Assembly: GCF_024643285.1 (NCBI RefSeq)
Contig: NZ_JAMSLW010000002.1
Span: 310,001 to 374,000, forward strand
Source of the DNA: Parapedobacter lycopersici
GTDB taxonomy: Bacteria > Bacteroidota > Bacteroidia > Sphingobacteriales > Sphingobacteriaceae
Length of the DNA stretch: 64,000 bases
Direction: 5' to 3'
A program made the position numbers and the translations under genes. Every line of letters begins with the position of its first letter. Position 1 is the first letter of the stretch. Shown one piece after another: positions 17,263 to 25,086 of this stretch. The notes under the pieces are model-generated. The model was not told where the DNA came from. It made no database searches and was given only the letters and a program-made list of their open reading frames with translations.

Positions 17263-19647
17263 ATGTTGAAGAACTATTTCAAAATCGCTATTCGTAACCT
17301 TTGGCGTACTAAATCATTCACGATACTCAATGTATTGGGGCTGGCCATCGGCATGGCCTCAGCAGCACTTATTCTCCTATGGGTGCATAGCGAATATACA
17401 TTTGATCGGTTTTATGCCAATACCGATCGGCTTTATAAAGCTTATAACCGAGATAGCTTTGATGGTCTTACGATCATGTGGGATAGGACGACAAACCCTT
17501 TGGGGCCGGCATTGAAAAAAGACTATCCTGAAGTGGAACGCACGTCCCGATATACAAAGGGAAACTTGTTGCTCAGTATAACTGATCATTCTTTTAGCCC
17601 TGATGGCGCGTATGCAGATAGCGGTTTTTTCTCCCTGTTTGATTTTGAGTTCATACATGGAAACAAGGGAAGTGCCCTGCATTCCGTCAGTGGCATCGTT
17701 ATTACTCAATCACTAGCCAAAAAGCTATTCGGCAGGAAAGACGCAATCGGAAAAATAATTACCGTAAACAATTCGGATAATTTCACCGTAACCCATGTTA
17801 TTAAGGATCTGCCGGATAACAGTCATTTCAGGAACGTCGAATATTTACTTCCATGGTCTTACCTGGAAAAACTGGGGTTATGGCTCCCCAAAGATTCATG
17901 GGCCAGAGGCCCTGCTACTACATTTGTACTATTAGATAAAAATGCGGATATCTTGGCCGTCAATACTAAAATCAATTCCATTTATAAAACGTATGCCGGT
18001 GAAGATATAGCATTGGCCGCCGATCGCGAAATCGTACTACACCCCGCTGAAAAATGGCACCTTTATGCAGAGCCTGTCAATGGCGAATTGATCGGTGGCC
18101 AACAACTTCGCATGGTTCAGCTTTTTATTGCCATTGCAGGATTCATTTTGCTGATTGCCTGTATTAATTTTATGAACCTGAGTACGGCCAGAAGCGAGAA
18201 ACGAGCGAAGGAAGTAGGCATTAGGAAGGTCATGGGAAGCCGTAAACATACATTAGTCGGCCAATTTCTAGGAGAATCTATCTTGTTGACCATTATAGCG
18301 GGAATATTAGCTTACCTTATACTGGTAATCAGCCTACCTGCATTTAACACGTTGGTACAAAAGGAGCTTTCGTTAGAGACCGATAACCCACATTTTTGGT
18401 TGCTGACGTTCGGCGTTATCCTGTTCACCGGTATCCTTGCCGGTAGCTACCCAGCATTTTTTCTATCTTCCTTCCGTCCTATCCATACCCTCAAAGGTAG
18501 CCAGTATGCCACTCAACATACGTTTTCGCCGCGCAAAATCCTGGTGGTATGCCAGTTTACCTTTTCCATTCTGCTGATTGCCTGTACCCTGATTATCCGA
18601 AATCAAATTGCTTATGGGCAGGCACGGGATACTGGTTACGATCGAAATAACTTAATCCGTGTTACCCTCACTGGAAAGATATCCGAAAACTACAATATCA
18701 TTCGACAACGGCTACTCGATGAAAGAGCGGCCATTGCTTTGACTAAATCCCTCGGCAGTATTACCGGATGGGGCAATGGTTCGTTTGGCTTTTCATGGCG
18801 GGGCAGTACAGAAGCAGACACGAAGCAGGTTTTCGTGGTATTAAGTACCGACATCGACTTCCAAGCGGCTATGGGTGTACAAATCGTACAAGGACGGGAC
18901 ATTGATGTTTATACGTATGCGACAGACTCTGCTGCTATCTTGCTGAATGAGGCTGCGGTAAAGGACATGCGATTGGAGCGTCCTATCGGGGAGGTAGTAC
19001 GGCACGGTGAAGAAGCATTTACAGTGGTCGGCGTGGTTGCTGATTTCATCATGGATTCACCGTATGAGCCGGTATGGCCGTTGATGGTCTTCGGTCCGCC
19101 AATGGGATTCAATTTCACGTACATCAAACTCAATCCGCAAAACAGCACTGCAGAAAACCTTACCATTGCGGAAAAGATTTTTAAAGAATACAACCCCGGC
19201 TACCCGTTCGAATATCAATTTGTCGACGAGGCCTATGCCCAAAACTTCAATGATGAGCAACAGATCGCTACGCTTACCGGACTTTTCTCCGGACTAACCA
19301 TTTTTATCTCGTGCTTGGGCCTTTTCGGTTTAGCCGCTTATATGGCCGAGCAGAGAAGCAAGGAAATAGGTATCCGGAAAGTGTTGGGTGCTACGATAAG
19401 CGGCATTGTCAGACTACTTTCAACCGAATTTGTAAAATTGGTGGCCATTGCCTTTATCATTGCATCGCCTATTGCCTACTACCTCATGAATCGATGGTTA
19501 CAGCATTTCGCGTACCGTATATCATTTGAATGGGATGTGTTTGCGATTACTGGGGCGCTGGCGGTAGCCATCGCGATAGTGACCGTTAGCTTTCAGGCGA
19601 TACGGGCTGCAATAGCCAATCCGGTCGAGTCTTTACGCGACGAATAA
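17263..19647 (+). CDS. Two-unit FtsX/MacB-type ABC transporter permease
   Basis: 794 residues. TM1 lies at about 20-42, TM2-4 at about 285-400, TM5 at about 425-448 and TM6-8 from about 670; it ends NPVESLRDE. Its first periplasmic domain pairs it with the permease at 30145 (NPLGPALKKDYPEVERTSR here, QPLGPALKNEFPEITRTSR there; LLPWSYLE and LIPWSYFE), so these two are siblings 13 kb apart. It stands alone between the Pit transporter and a TPR protein, preceded by operator copy A. The TPR gene follows 114 bp after its stop and may share the transcript. No ATPase is adjacent. The start at 17263 is set by the shared MLKNYFKIAIRNL opening. Confidence 0.93.
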   Translation: MLKNYFKIAIRNLWRTKSFTILNVLGLAIGMASAALILLWVHSEYTFDRFYANTDRLYKAYNRDSFDGLTIMWDRTTNPLGPALKKDYPEVERTSRYTKGNLLLSITDHSFSPDGAYADSGFFSLFDFEFIHGNKGSALHSVSGIVITQSLAKKLFGRKDAIGKIITVNNSDNFTVTHVIKDLPDNSHFRNVEYLLPWSYLEKLGLWLPKDSWARGPATTFVLLDKNADILAVNTKINSIYKTYAGEDIALAADREIVLHPAEKWHLYAEPVNGELIGGQQLRMVQLFIAIAGFILLIACINFMNLSTARSEKRAKEVGIRKVMGSRKHTLVGQFLGESILLTIIAGILAYLILVISLPAFNTLVQKELSLETDNPHFWLLTFGVILFTGILAGSYPAFFLSSFRPIHTLKGSQYATQHTFSPRKILVVCQFTFSILLIACTLIIRNQIAYGQARDTGYDRNNLIRVTLTGKISENYNIIRQRLLDERAAIALTKSLGSITGWGNGSFGFSWRGSTEADTKQVFVVLSTDIDFQAAMGVQIVQGRDIDVYTYATDSAAILLNEAAVKDMRLERPIGEVVRHGEEAFTVVGVVADFIMDSPYEPVWPLMVFGPPMGFNFTYIKLNPQNSTAENLTIAEKIFKEYNPGYPFEYQFVDEAYAQNFNDEQQIATLTGLFSGLTIFISCLGLFGLAAYMAEQRSKEIGIRKVLGATISGIVRLLSTEFVKLVAIAFIIASPIAYYLMNRWLQHFAYRISFEWDVFAITGALAVAIAIVTVSFQAIRAAIANPVESLRDE

Positions 19648-19761
19648 GTCGTGTAATGGCTAATTCCAAAGAATTTAGGATTGACACGCTATAGGGCGAA
19701 TAGTGGAGGAAATCCAGCGGAATTTCACAATAGTATTTTGGTATGTCGAATAAGATTTGTT

Positions 19762-20922
19762 ATGAAAAGAACCGCCTACATAATTAGTATACTTTGCCTA
19801 TGCTTCAATTGTTTCACCGTGTATGCGCAGCAGTCACAGCAACCCGACAACGACAAACTGCTTAAGCTTTACCAAACTCAACAATATCTGGAAGCTGCCG
19901 AATACCTCAAGACGTTTTACTCGGATACCGTGGCAGATCCAGCAGTATTGGATCGATTGGGGTACTGTTATCGAATGGCGGGCGCCTACGCACAAGCGGA
20001 GCCGTATTATCTCCGATTGTATACATTAGACAGCCTACAAGTTTCGACTTTATTGAATTTAGCCACCATTTATGTACAGCGCGGACTTTACGCACCAGCG
20101 ACAACTTATTATCAGCGGATTATTGCATTGGACACGGCCCACGTTACGGCTTATACGGCGCTTTCCGCGATGATGAGAAGGAAAGGTGACCTCCCATCGG
20201 CCTATGCTTATTTGGAACAGGCGAACCATCACCAATCATCAAATAGTGATATAGCCTATGATTTTGCTCAGCTGTGCATAACTTTCGAGCAATATGCCAA
20301 AGCTGACTCCGTTCTGGAGTTGGCACTGACGACAGATCCTGGTCATGGTCTGCTCCTGCTGGGCAAATTGCAGGTGGCCGAAAAATTGGAGAATTACAGC
20401 GATATGGTAACAATCGGAGAACAACTGGTTACACAGGGTGACGAAAGCCAGCAGGTAATGTCACTACTTTCCCGTGGATATTTTCATACTAATGATTTTG
20501 CAAGTTGTCAAGCAACTTACGAGCGATTGCTGGCCATTTACGAACAAATGGGGGAAATTGATTACTATTACCTTGCCATGGCCTATAAGGCAACTAAACA
20601 ATATAAAGAAGGTCTGGCCTGTATGGACAAGGTATTGGAGCTTGCCATCTCACCCAACACGGCCTTCTATTATGGCCGCATAGCCGACCTGCATGATCTC
20701 GCTAATCAACCATCGGCAGCCGCATCGAGTTATCTGCGCAGTTTCCAGTTTGAAACCATACCGCTCCACTATTATAGCCTCGCCGTTATTTATGATCATA
20801 AATTAAACAATCGCCACAATGCCCTTCGGTATTATCGGTTGTACCTCAAGCAAAACCCGCCGATAGAAGAAAATCAATATCGCCAATACGTACAGCAACG
20901 GATCAAAGAGCTGGAACCTTAG
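19762..20922 (+). CDS. Secreted tetratricopeptide-repeat protein
   Basis: 386 residues from the ATG at 19762, which opens a good signal peptide (MKRTAYIISILCLCF, cleavage near VYAQQ); an in-frame ATG at 19681 gives a non-signal-like extension. The mature protein is mostly helix pairs in the TPR pattern: LDRLGYCYRMAGAYAQAEPYYLRLY, LLNLATIYVQRGLYAPATTYYQRII and AYTALSAMMRRKGDLPSAYAYLEQA, with further weaker repeats to the end. TPR proteins serve as protein-binding scaffolds, here in the periplasm. Its place after permease 17263 suggests, but does not prove, a joint role. Base composition is like the neighbouring permease. Confidence 0.85.
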   Translation: MKRTAYIISILCLCFNCFTVYAQQSQQPDNDKLLKLYQTQQYLEAAEYLKTFYSDTVADPAVLDRLGYCYRMAGAYAQAEPYYLRLYTLDSLQVSTLLNLATIYVQRGLYAPATTYYQRIIALDTAHVTAYTALSAMMRRKGDLPSAYAYLEQANHHQSSNSDIAYDFAQLCITFEQYAKADSVLELALTTDPGHGLLLLGKLQVAEKLENYSDMVTIGEQLVTQGDESQQVMSLLSRGYFHTNDFASCQATYERLLAIYEQMGEIDYYYLAMAYKATKQYKEGLACMDKVLELAISPNTAFYYGRIADLHDLANQPSAAASSYLRSFQFETIPLHYYSLAVIYDHKLNNRHNALRYYRLYLKQNPPIEENQYRQYVQQRIKELEP

Positions 20923-20966
20923 CTATCAACATAAACCTCACCAGTTAACGGCCCCGTTATCGGTAT

Positions 20967-21827
20967 TCAGAAGGCCGTATTTGATTGCCTGATCTGGAGC
21001 TTATCAGGGTTGCGAACATATAACAGGCGGATAATTTCCGTTTCCGCTGTTTCAACGCATAACACCGAATCGAGTTCGCCTGTTAAACGGTGAATAAAAA
21101 GTATCGCCGGCCTGCCATTCACGAAGGCGGCCCGATATTCGAAGTCGTTAAATTTATTTTCCGGAAGTTGCATAACCCCAAAAAGAAATTTCAGCACCTT
21201 ATCCCGGCCGAGAAGCGGTTTGCGCGCGGCTTCTCGTTTGCCCCCCCCATCACTGAAAAATTCGACATCACTGCGGAGCACTGCTTCCAGTTGCGTACGG
21301 TCTTCACACTGCAATGAAAAAAGGAACGCATCGAGCAGCGAGCGATGCTTTGATGGATCAACGGGTTTGAATCGCTTCCGGCTAAGTTTCTTATGCGCAC
21401 GGTGCAACAACTGCCTGCAATTTTCCACTGACGTACCTATCAGCTCCGCGATATAATGGTATTCCTCGGAGAAACTTTCGCGCAGGATAAATACCGCACG
21501 TTCAACCGGGTTGAGGCGCTCAAGCAGGAAAAGCAGTCCGTATTCAAGTGTTGGAGGTGTTTCAAAATCGAGGGTGATATACGGCTCGGGCAGCCACGAC
21601 CCGATGTAGCTTTCCCGTTGCCTTTTCAACTCCTGAAGACGGTCAATACTTTGGTTAACCGTCATGCGTCCCAGATAAGCCTTTGGCTGTTTAACCCCTT
21701 TTACGGAAGTCCATTTTTCATAGACATCATGAACGACATCTTCCGCATCTGCCACAATACCCAGCATGTTGTAGGCAATATGGAAAAGGTATGGTCGAAG
21801 TGCAATAATTTCTGCTGTCAGTTCCAT
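20967..21827 (-). CDS. ECF41-type RNA polymerase sigma factor with SnoaL-like C-terminal extension
   Basis: 286 residues from the ATG at 21827; the longer frame to 22271 runs antisense-like through the next gene and is rejected. Region 2 covers about 10-75 (AYNMLGIVADAEDVVHDVYEKW) and region 4 about 95-150 (NPVERAVFILRESFSEEYHYIAELIG). The three hallmarks described for ECF41 are all present: WLPEP in the linker (78-82), DGGGK (193-197) and NPDKL (273-277) in the SnoaL-like extension. That extension modulates activity in place of a separate anti-sigma factor. As usual for ECF41, the gene sits with a carboxymuconolactone-decarboxylase-like gene, 19 bp upstream. The three Gly codons of DGGGK lie in a run of eight G (21241-21248), which could slip. 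Confidence 0.93.
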   Translation of the reverse strand: MELTAEIIALRPYLFHIAYNMLGIVADAEDVVHDVYEKWTSVKGVKQPKAYLGRMTVNQSIDRLQELKRQRESYIGSWLPEPYITLDFETPPTLEYGLLFLLERLNPVERAVFILRESFSEEYHYIAELIGTSVENCRQLLHRAHKKLSRKRFKPVDPSKHRSLLDAFLFSLQCEDRTQLEAVLRSDVEFFSDGGGKREAARKPLLGRDKVLKFLFGVMQLPENKFNDFEYRAAFVNGRPAILFIHRLTGELDSVLCVETAETEIIRLLYVRNPDKLQIRQSNTAF

Positions 21828-21846
21828 ATCATTTCCACAAAGATAG

Positions 21847-22407
21847 TCAGTTAGCTTTTCTTTTCGCGATATCGCAAAGCATATCCGAATGGATGTTGAG
21901 GCCAATATTGCCGATGTTGTAGTAAAACTCTGTGGCGACGACCCAAACGATTTCACAGATCGAGCGCTCGTCATAATGTCTGGCAAGTTCGGCAAACAGG
22001 CTGTGTTCCATTTTTCGGTCGCGCGCCAATTGGGTAACAAAATCAAGCAGTGCCCGCTCCTTATCACTGAAAAGCTCGCTGGTCTGATAACTGTCCAGTG
22101 CATCAAATTTTGCCTGGTCCATGGCAAACCTAATCGTTTGCGCCCGTCCGATATCGATGCAGAAATGGCAAACATTGATTCGTGCCACGCGTTCACGGAT
22201 AAGCATAACCGTTTCATCCGGCAATTGCAGCTTCTTATCGAGTTGGGCGATTTTCCCGGAGAAACTCCCAAAGCTGAGCGGAAGCCGGGCGGCCATTACT
22301 TTAATAGGTGTCAATACTTTCCCGAACCGTTTACGGGTGAAAAAATAAACAAGTTTCCAAAGCACGTTTTTAGGTGCTTCGATGGGTGTAAGAAATGGAG
22401 TATCCAT
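21847..22407 (-). CDS. Carboxymuconolactone decarboxylase / AhpD-like protein, ECF41 partner
   Basis: 186 residues from the ATG at 22407; a TTG three codons earlier is possible. The AhpD-like core has a helix ending in CHFC (Cys80 and Cys83), the CxxC pair that in AhpD-type proteins does thiol-disulphide chemistry, followed by IDIGRA. The C-terminal helices include EFYYNIGNIGLNI. The exact reaction is unknown. Partner genes of this class are the regular targets of ECF41 sigma factors, often linked to oxidative or envelope stress. It is the first gene of a two-gene operon with the sigma factor. Its upstream region has a good match to the ECF41 target promoter at 22445-22470. Confidence 0.92.
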   Translation of the reverse strand: MDTPFLTPIEAPKNVLWKLVYFFTRKRFGKVLTPIKVMAARLPLSFGSFSGKIAQLDKKLQLPDETVMLIRERVARINVCHFCIDIGRAQTIRFAMDQAKFDALDSYQTSELFSDKERALLDFVTQLARDRKMEHSLFAELARHYDERSICEIVWVVATEFYYNIGNIGLNIHSDMLCDIAKRKAN

Positions 22408-22444
22408 AATAGTCAACAGTGTTATATGTGTGCTGTAGACCGTA

Positions 22445-22470
22445 GACCGGAGGATGGTCGTTTTGTGACA
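22445..22470 (-). promoter_or_regulatory. ECF41-type promoter for the CMD-sigma operon
   Basis: On the - strand TGTCACA (22470-22464) is followed after 15 bases by GGTC (22448-22445). The known ECF41 target is TGTCACA, about 16 bases, CGTC. The -35 element is exact and the -10 matches 3 of 4. It lies 38 bp before the CMD start codon, so the sigma factor probably controls its own operon. Confidence 0.7.
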
Positions 22471-22505
22471 AAATAGGAGAGAAATAATCGATGAGCGTGC
22501 CCGCT

Positions 22506-22535
22506 TCCGAACAGAAGATGTCCGATATCGGACAG
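22506..22535 (+). promoter_or_regulatory. 30-bp permease operator, copy B
   Basis: Half-sites CGAACA, TGTCCG and CGGACA are at positions 3-8, 14-19 and 24-29. The middle and right ones form a perfect 16-bp palindrome (22519-22534). The core promoter TACTTTGG (22583-22590) has its TTGG 81 bp from the operator start. The permease ATG is 132 bp away, the same as for copy A. Confidence 0.8.
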
Positions 22536-22637
22536 TTTTTGCAATATATCCCCTAATAAGCTGCTGATTAAAAAAGGTTTATTACTTTGGCGTAATAACT
22601 GGGGGAAATATGATGTCTGATCTTGCGACCCTATATT

Positions 22638-25031
22638 ATGATAAGCCACTATCTCAAAACTACGTTTCGATACCTGTCCGAAAATAAGGGTTTTTCGATC
22701 ATTAATCTTTGCGGCCTGGCAATAGCGCTTTGTATCGTTTACCTCACCTTCTTTTACATACGGTTTGAATTAAGTTACGACCGGTTCCATACCAATGGTG
22801 AGCGTATTTATCGGGTCAGTACTGACATTGAATATACCTCGGGCACAACGCAAGAAACCAGTGCAGCCCCATTGGCGGGGGCGCTCCTGCAGCATTTTCC
22901 CGAAGTAGAAAATGCTGCCCGTCTATACCTCGACTATTTCATCATTTCCAAAGGTCAGGAGAATTTCGGTGAAGAAACCCTTTTCTATGCTGATTCCGCA
23001 GTGTTCGATGTATTTTCCTTTCCCCTGTTAAGGGGTAATAAGTCCACCGTTTTCGACGCCCCTTTTAACCTCGTCATTTCTGAGACCGCCGCCATTAAGT
23101 ACTTTGGCACGACAGACTGCCTGAACCAGACGCTGCTGCTCAGCGGAACGGTTACTGCCACCGTTACCGGCATAATGAAAGACATTCCATCCAATTCACA
23201 TATTCAAACCGATATGCTGCTGTCTGTATCGTCTTTGTTTTCCTTCCCTGCTAACAGGAACCGGCAGGAAAACTGGCAGCAGTTTGGTTTTCTCACCTAT
23301 GTGTTGCTCAAAGATAACATGGCAATAGCACCGTTCCAAAAAAAGCTTAATGCCTTTGCCCACTCGCTCCCGTTGACCGACCAGCAGCAGTACAGTTTTG
23401 TGATAGAACCTTTAAAGGACCTATACCATCACGGCAGCACCCGGGGCAATAAGGCAGGAACCACCGTTTCCGGTAATTATACCAACATTTATATTTTCGC
23501 TTTTGTAGCTTTTTTCGTGTTGTGTATTGCCTGTTTCAATTACATCAATTTAACCACGGCACTTTCCATAAAAAGAGCAAAAGAAATCGGCGTCAGGCAA
23601 GTTATGGGTGCTACTACTCGGCAGCTGGCGACACAGTTTTTTATGGATGCGCTGGTGCTTTCCACCCTGGGTTTCCTGGCCTCGGTCGCCCTGTCTGCTA
23701 TTGCGATCCCATGGTTTAATGAATTGGCCGGCAAAGCCATCATCAACAATTTTTCAACTTATCTGGCCTATCTTCCTTATGCGTTGGCCATTGCCCTTTC
23801 TACCGGAGTACTTGCTGGCATTTATCCAGCAATTTTCCTGTCCCGGTTCAAACCCATCACCACATTAAAAGGAAAATTCTCCGGCAGCAACCATGGTATG
23901 GTATTGCGGCGCAGCCTTGTCATTACACAGTTTGTCATTTACACACTCTTAACGGTAGCCACCCTTGTCATTTACCGGCAGGTTCATTTCATGCGTAATA
24001 CACAGCTGGGCTTTGAAAAAGCCCACAACATAGCTATTGATTTTCACTACGATACACGGATCAGAAACCATCAGGAGCATGTTAAGCAGTTGCTTACTGA
24101 AATACCGGGTGTAACCGCTGCAAGCTTTTCCGCGTATATCCCCGGCAAGCCCAACCGGGAATTCCCGACATCTATTGAGGGCAGCAACGGCACAATGGAA
24201 GAAATACAGTCCGATGCTTACTTTATCGACAGCGATTTCTTGCATCAATACGGCATCCAGGTCGTAGCTGGGCGCGGGTTTTCAGCAGCAGTTTCCGATG
24301 ATATTCGTACACGCATGCTGGTAAATGAAGCCTACGTCAAGCAGCTGGGCTACAGTAATCCTCAGGATATTATTGGCAAACGATTCAGTCAGCTGGGCAG
24401 CACCGGCGAAATCATTGGCGTGGTAAAGAACTTCCATTTCCAGTCTATGCGTGAAGAAATCCAGCCCCTTGCCATGCAGATCGCCCCTGGCTTTTTTACG
24501 TTTTTAACGCTTTCCATTTCACCGGGCAATATTCCCGCCACCCTCGAAGCGATCGAGCAGAAATGGCACGACATCGCACCAGGCCTTCCGTTGATTTATT
24601 CCTTTACAGATGAAACCTTTGACGCCCAGTATCAGGCAGAAGAACGTTTCGGCAAATTATTTGTCACGTTTGCCGGCTGCTCCATTTTTATTTCCTGTTT
24701 GGGTCTTTTGGGATTGGTATCTTTCAACACCCTGCAGCGCACCAAAGAAGTGGGTGTCCGGAAAGTACTGGGTGCATCCGTTTTTCAGGTAATTATATTG
24801 CTCACCCATGAGTATATCCGGCTGGTAGCAATTGCGTTCCTTCTGGCTGTTCCGCTCGCCTGGGTTGTTATGCATCAATGGCTTGTCAATTTTGCTTACC
24901 GCATTCAGATCCAGTGGTGGATGTTTCTGCTTACAGGAATCAGCGCGGTATTAATTGCCATACTCACCATTGGCTTGCTGGCGATACGGGCTGCTCGGGC
25001 AAACCCGGTAATCGCATTGCGGGATGAGTAA
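22638..25031 (+). CDS. Two-unit FtsX/MacB-type ABC transporter permease
   Basis: 797 residues from the ATG at 22638 (MISHYLKTTFRYL, matching the paralogue openings); a TTG at 22623 is less likely. TM1 lies at about 18-40, TM2-4 at about 284-400, TM5 at about 421-448 and TM6-8 from about 671. It ends NPVIALRDE, a slight departure from the usual tail. The first coupling loop reads SIKRAKEIGVRQVMGA and the second LQRTKEVGVRKVLGAS. It is one of the more divergent members. The next permease starts 55 bp downstream with no visible promoter between, so 22638 and 25087 are probably one operon driven from operator B. The gene is divergent from the ECF41 operon. Confidence 0.93.
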   Translation: MISHYLKTTFRYLSENKGFSIINLCGLAIALCIVYLTFFYIRFELSYDRFHTNGERIYRVSTDIEYTSGTTQETSAAPLAGALLQHFPEVENAARLYLDYFIISKGQENFGEETLFYADSAVFDVFSFPLLRGNKSTVFDAPFNLVISETAAIKYFGTTDCLNQTLLLSGTVTATVTGIMKDIPSNSHIQTDMLLSVSSLFSFPANRNRQENWQQFGFLTYVLLKDNMAIAPFQKKLNAFAHSLPLTDQQQYSFVIEPLKDLYHHGSTRGNKAGTTVSGNYTNIYIFAFVAFFVLCIACFNYINLTTALSIKRAKEIGVRQVMGATTRQLATQFFMDALVLSTLGFLASVALSAIAIPWFNELAGKAIINNFSTYLAYLPYALAIALSTGVLAGIYPAIFLSRFKPITTLKGKFSGSNHGMVLRRSLVITQFVIYTLLTVATLVIYRQVHFMRNTQLGFEKAHNIAIDFHYDTRIRNHQEHVKQLLTEIPGVTAASFSAYIPGKPNREFPTSIEGSNGTMEEIQSDAYFIDSDFLHQYGIQVVAGRGFSAAVSDDIRTRMLVNEAYVKQLGYSNPQDIIGKRFSQLGSTGEIIGVVKNFHFQSMREEIQPLAMQIAPGFFTFLTLSISPGNIPATLEAIEQKWHDIAPGLPLIYSFTDETFDAQYQAEERFGKLFVTFAGCSIFISCLGLLGLVSFNTLQRTKEVGVRKVLGASVFQVIILLTHEYIRLVAIAFLLAVPLAWVVMHQWLVNFAYRIQIQWWMFLLTGISAVLIAILTIGLLAIRAARANPVIALRDE

Positions 25032-25086
25032 CGGTCACGCACAGTTAAATGAAATCAAACCGGCATATCTAAAATAAACAATAGCC

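Noticed and set aside
21828-22271. N-terminal extension of the sigma factor frame
   Set aside because: It overlaps the CMD gene in another frame and is not like any sigma factor. The ATG at 21827 gives the standard ECF start.
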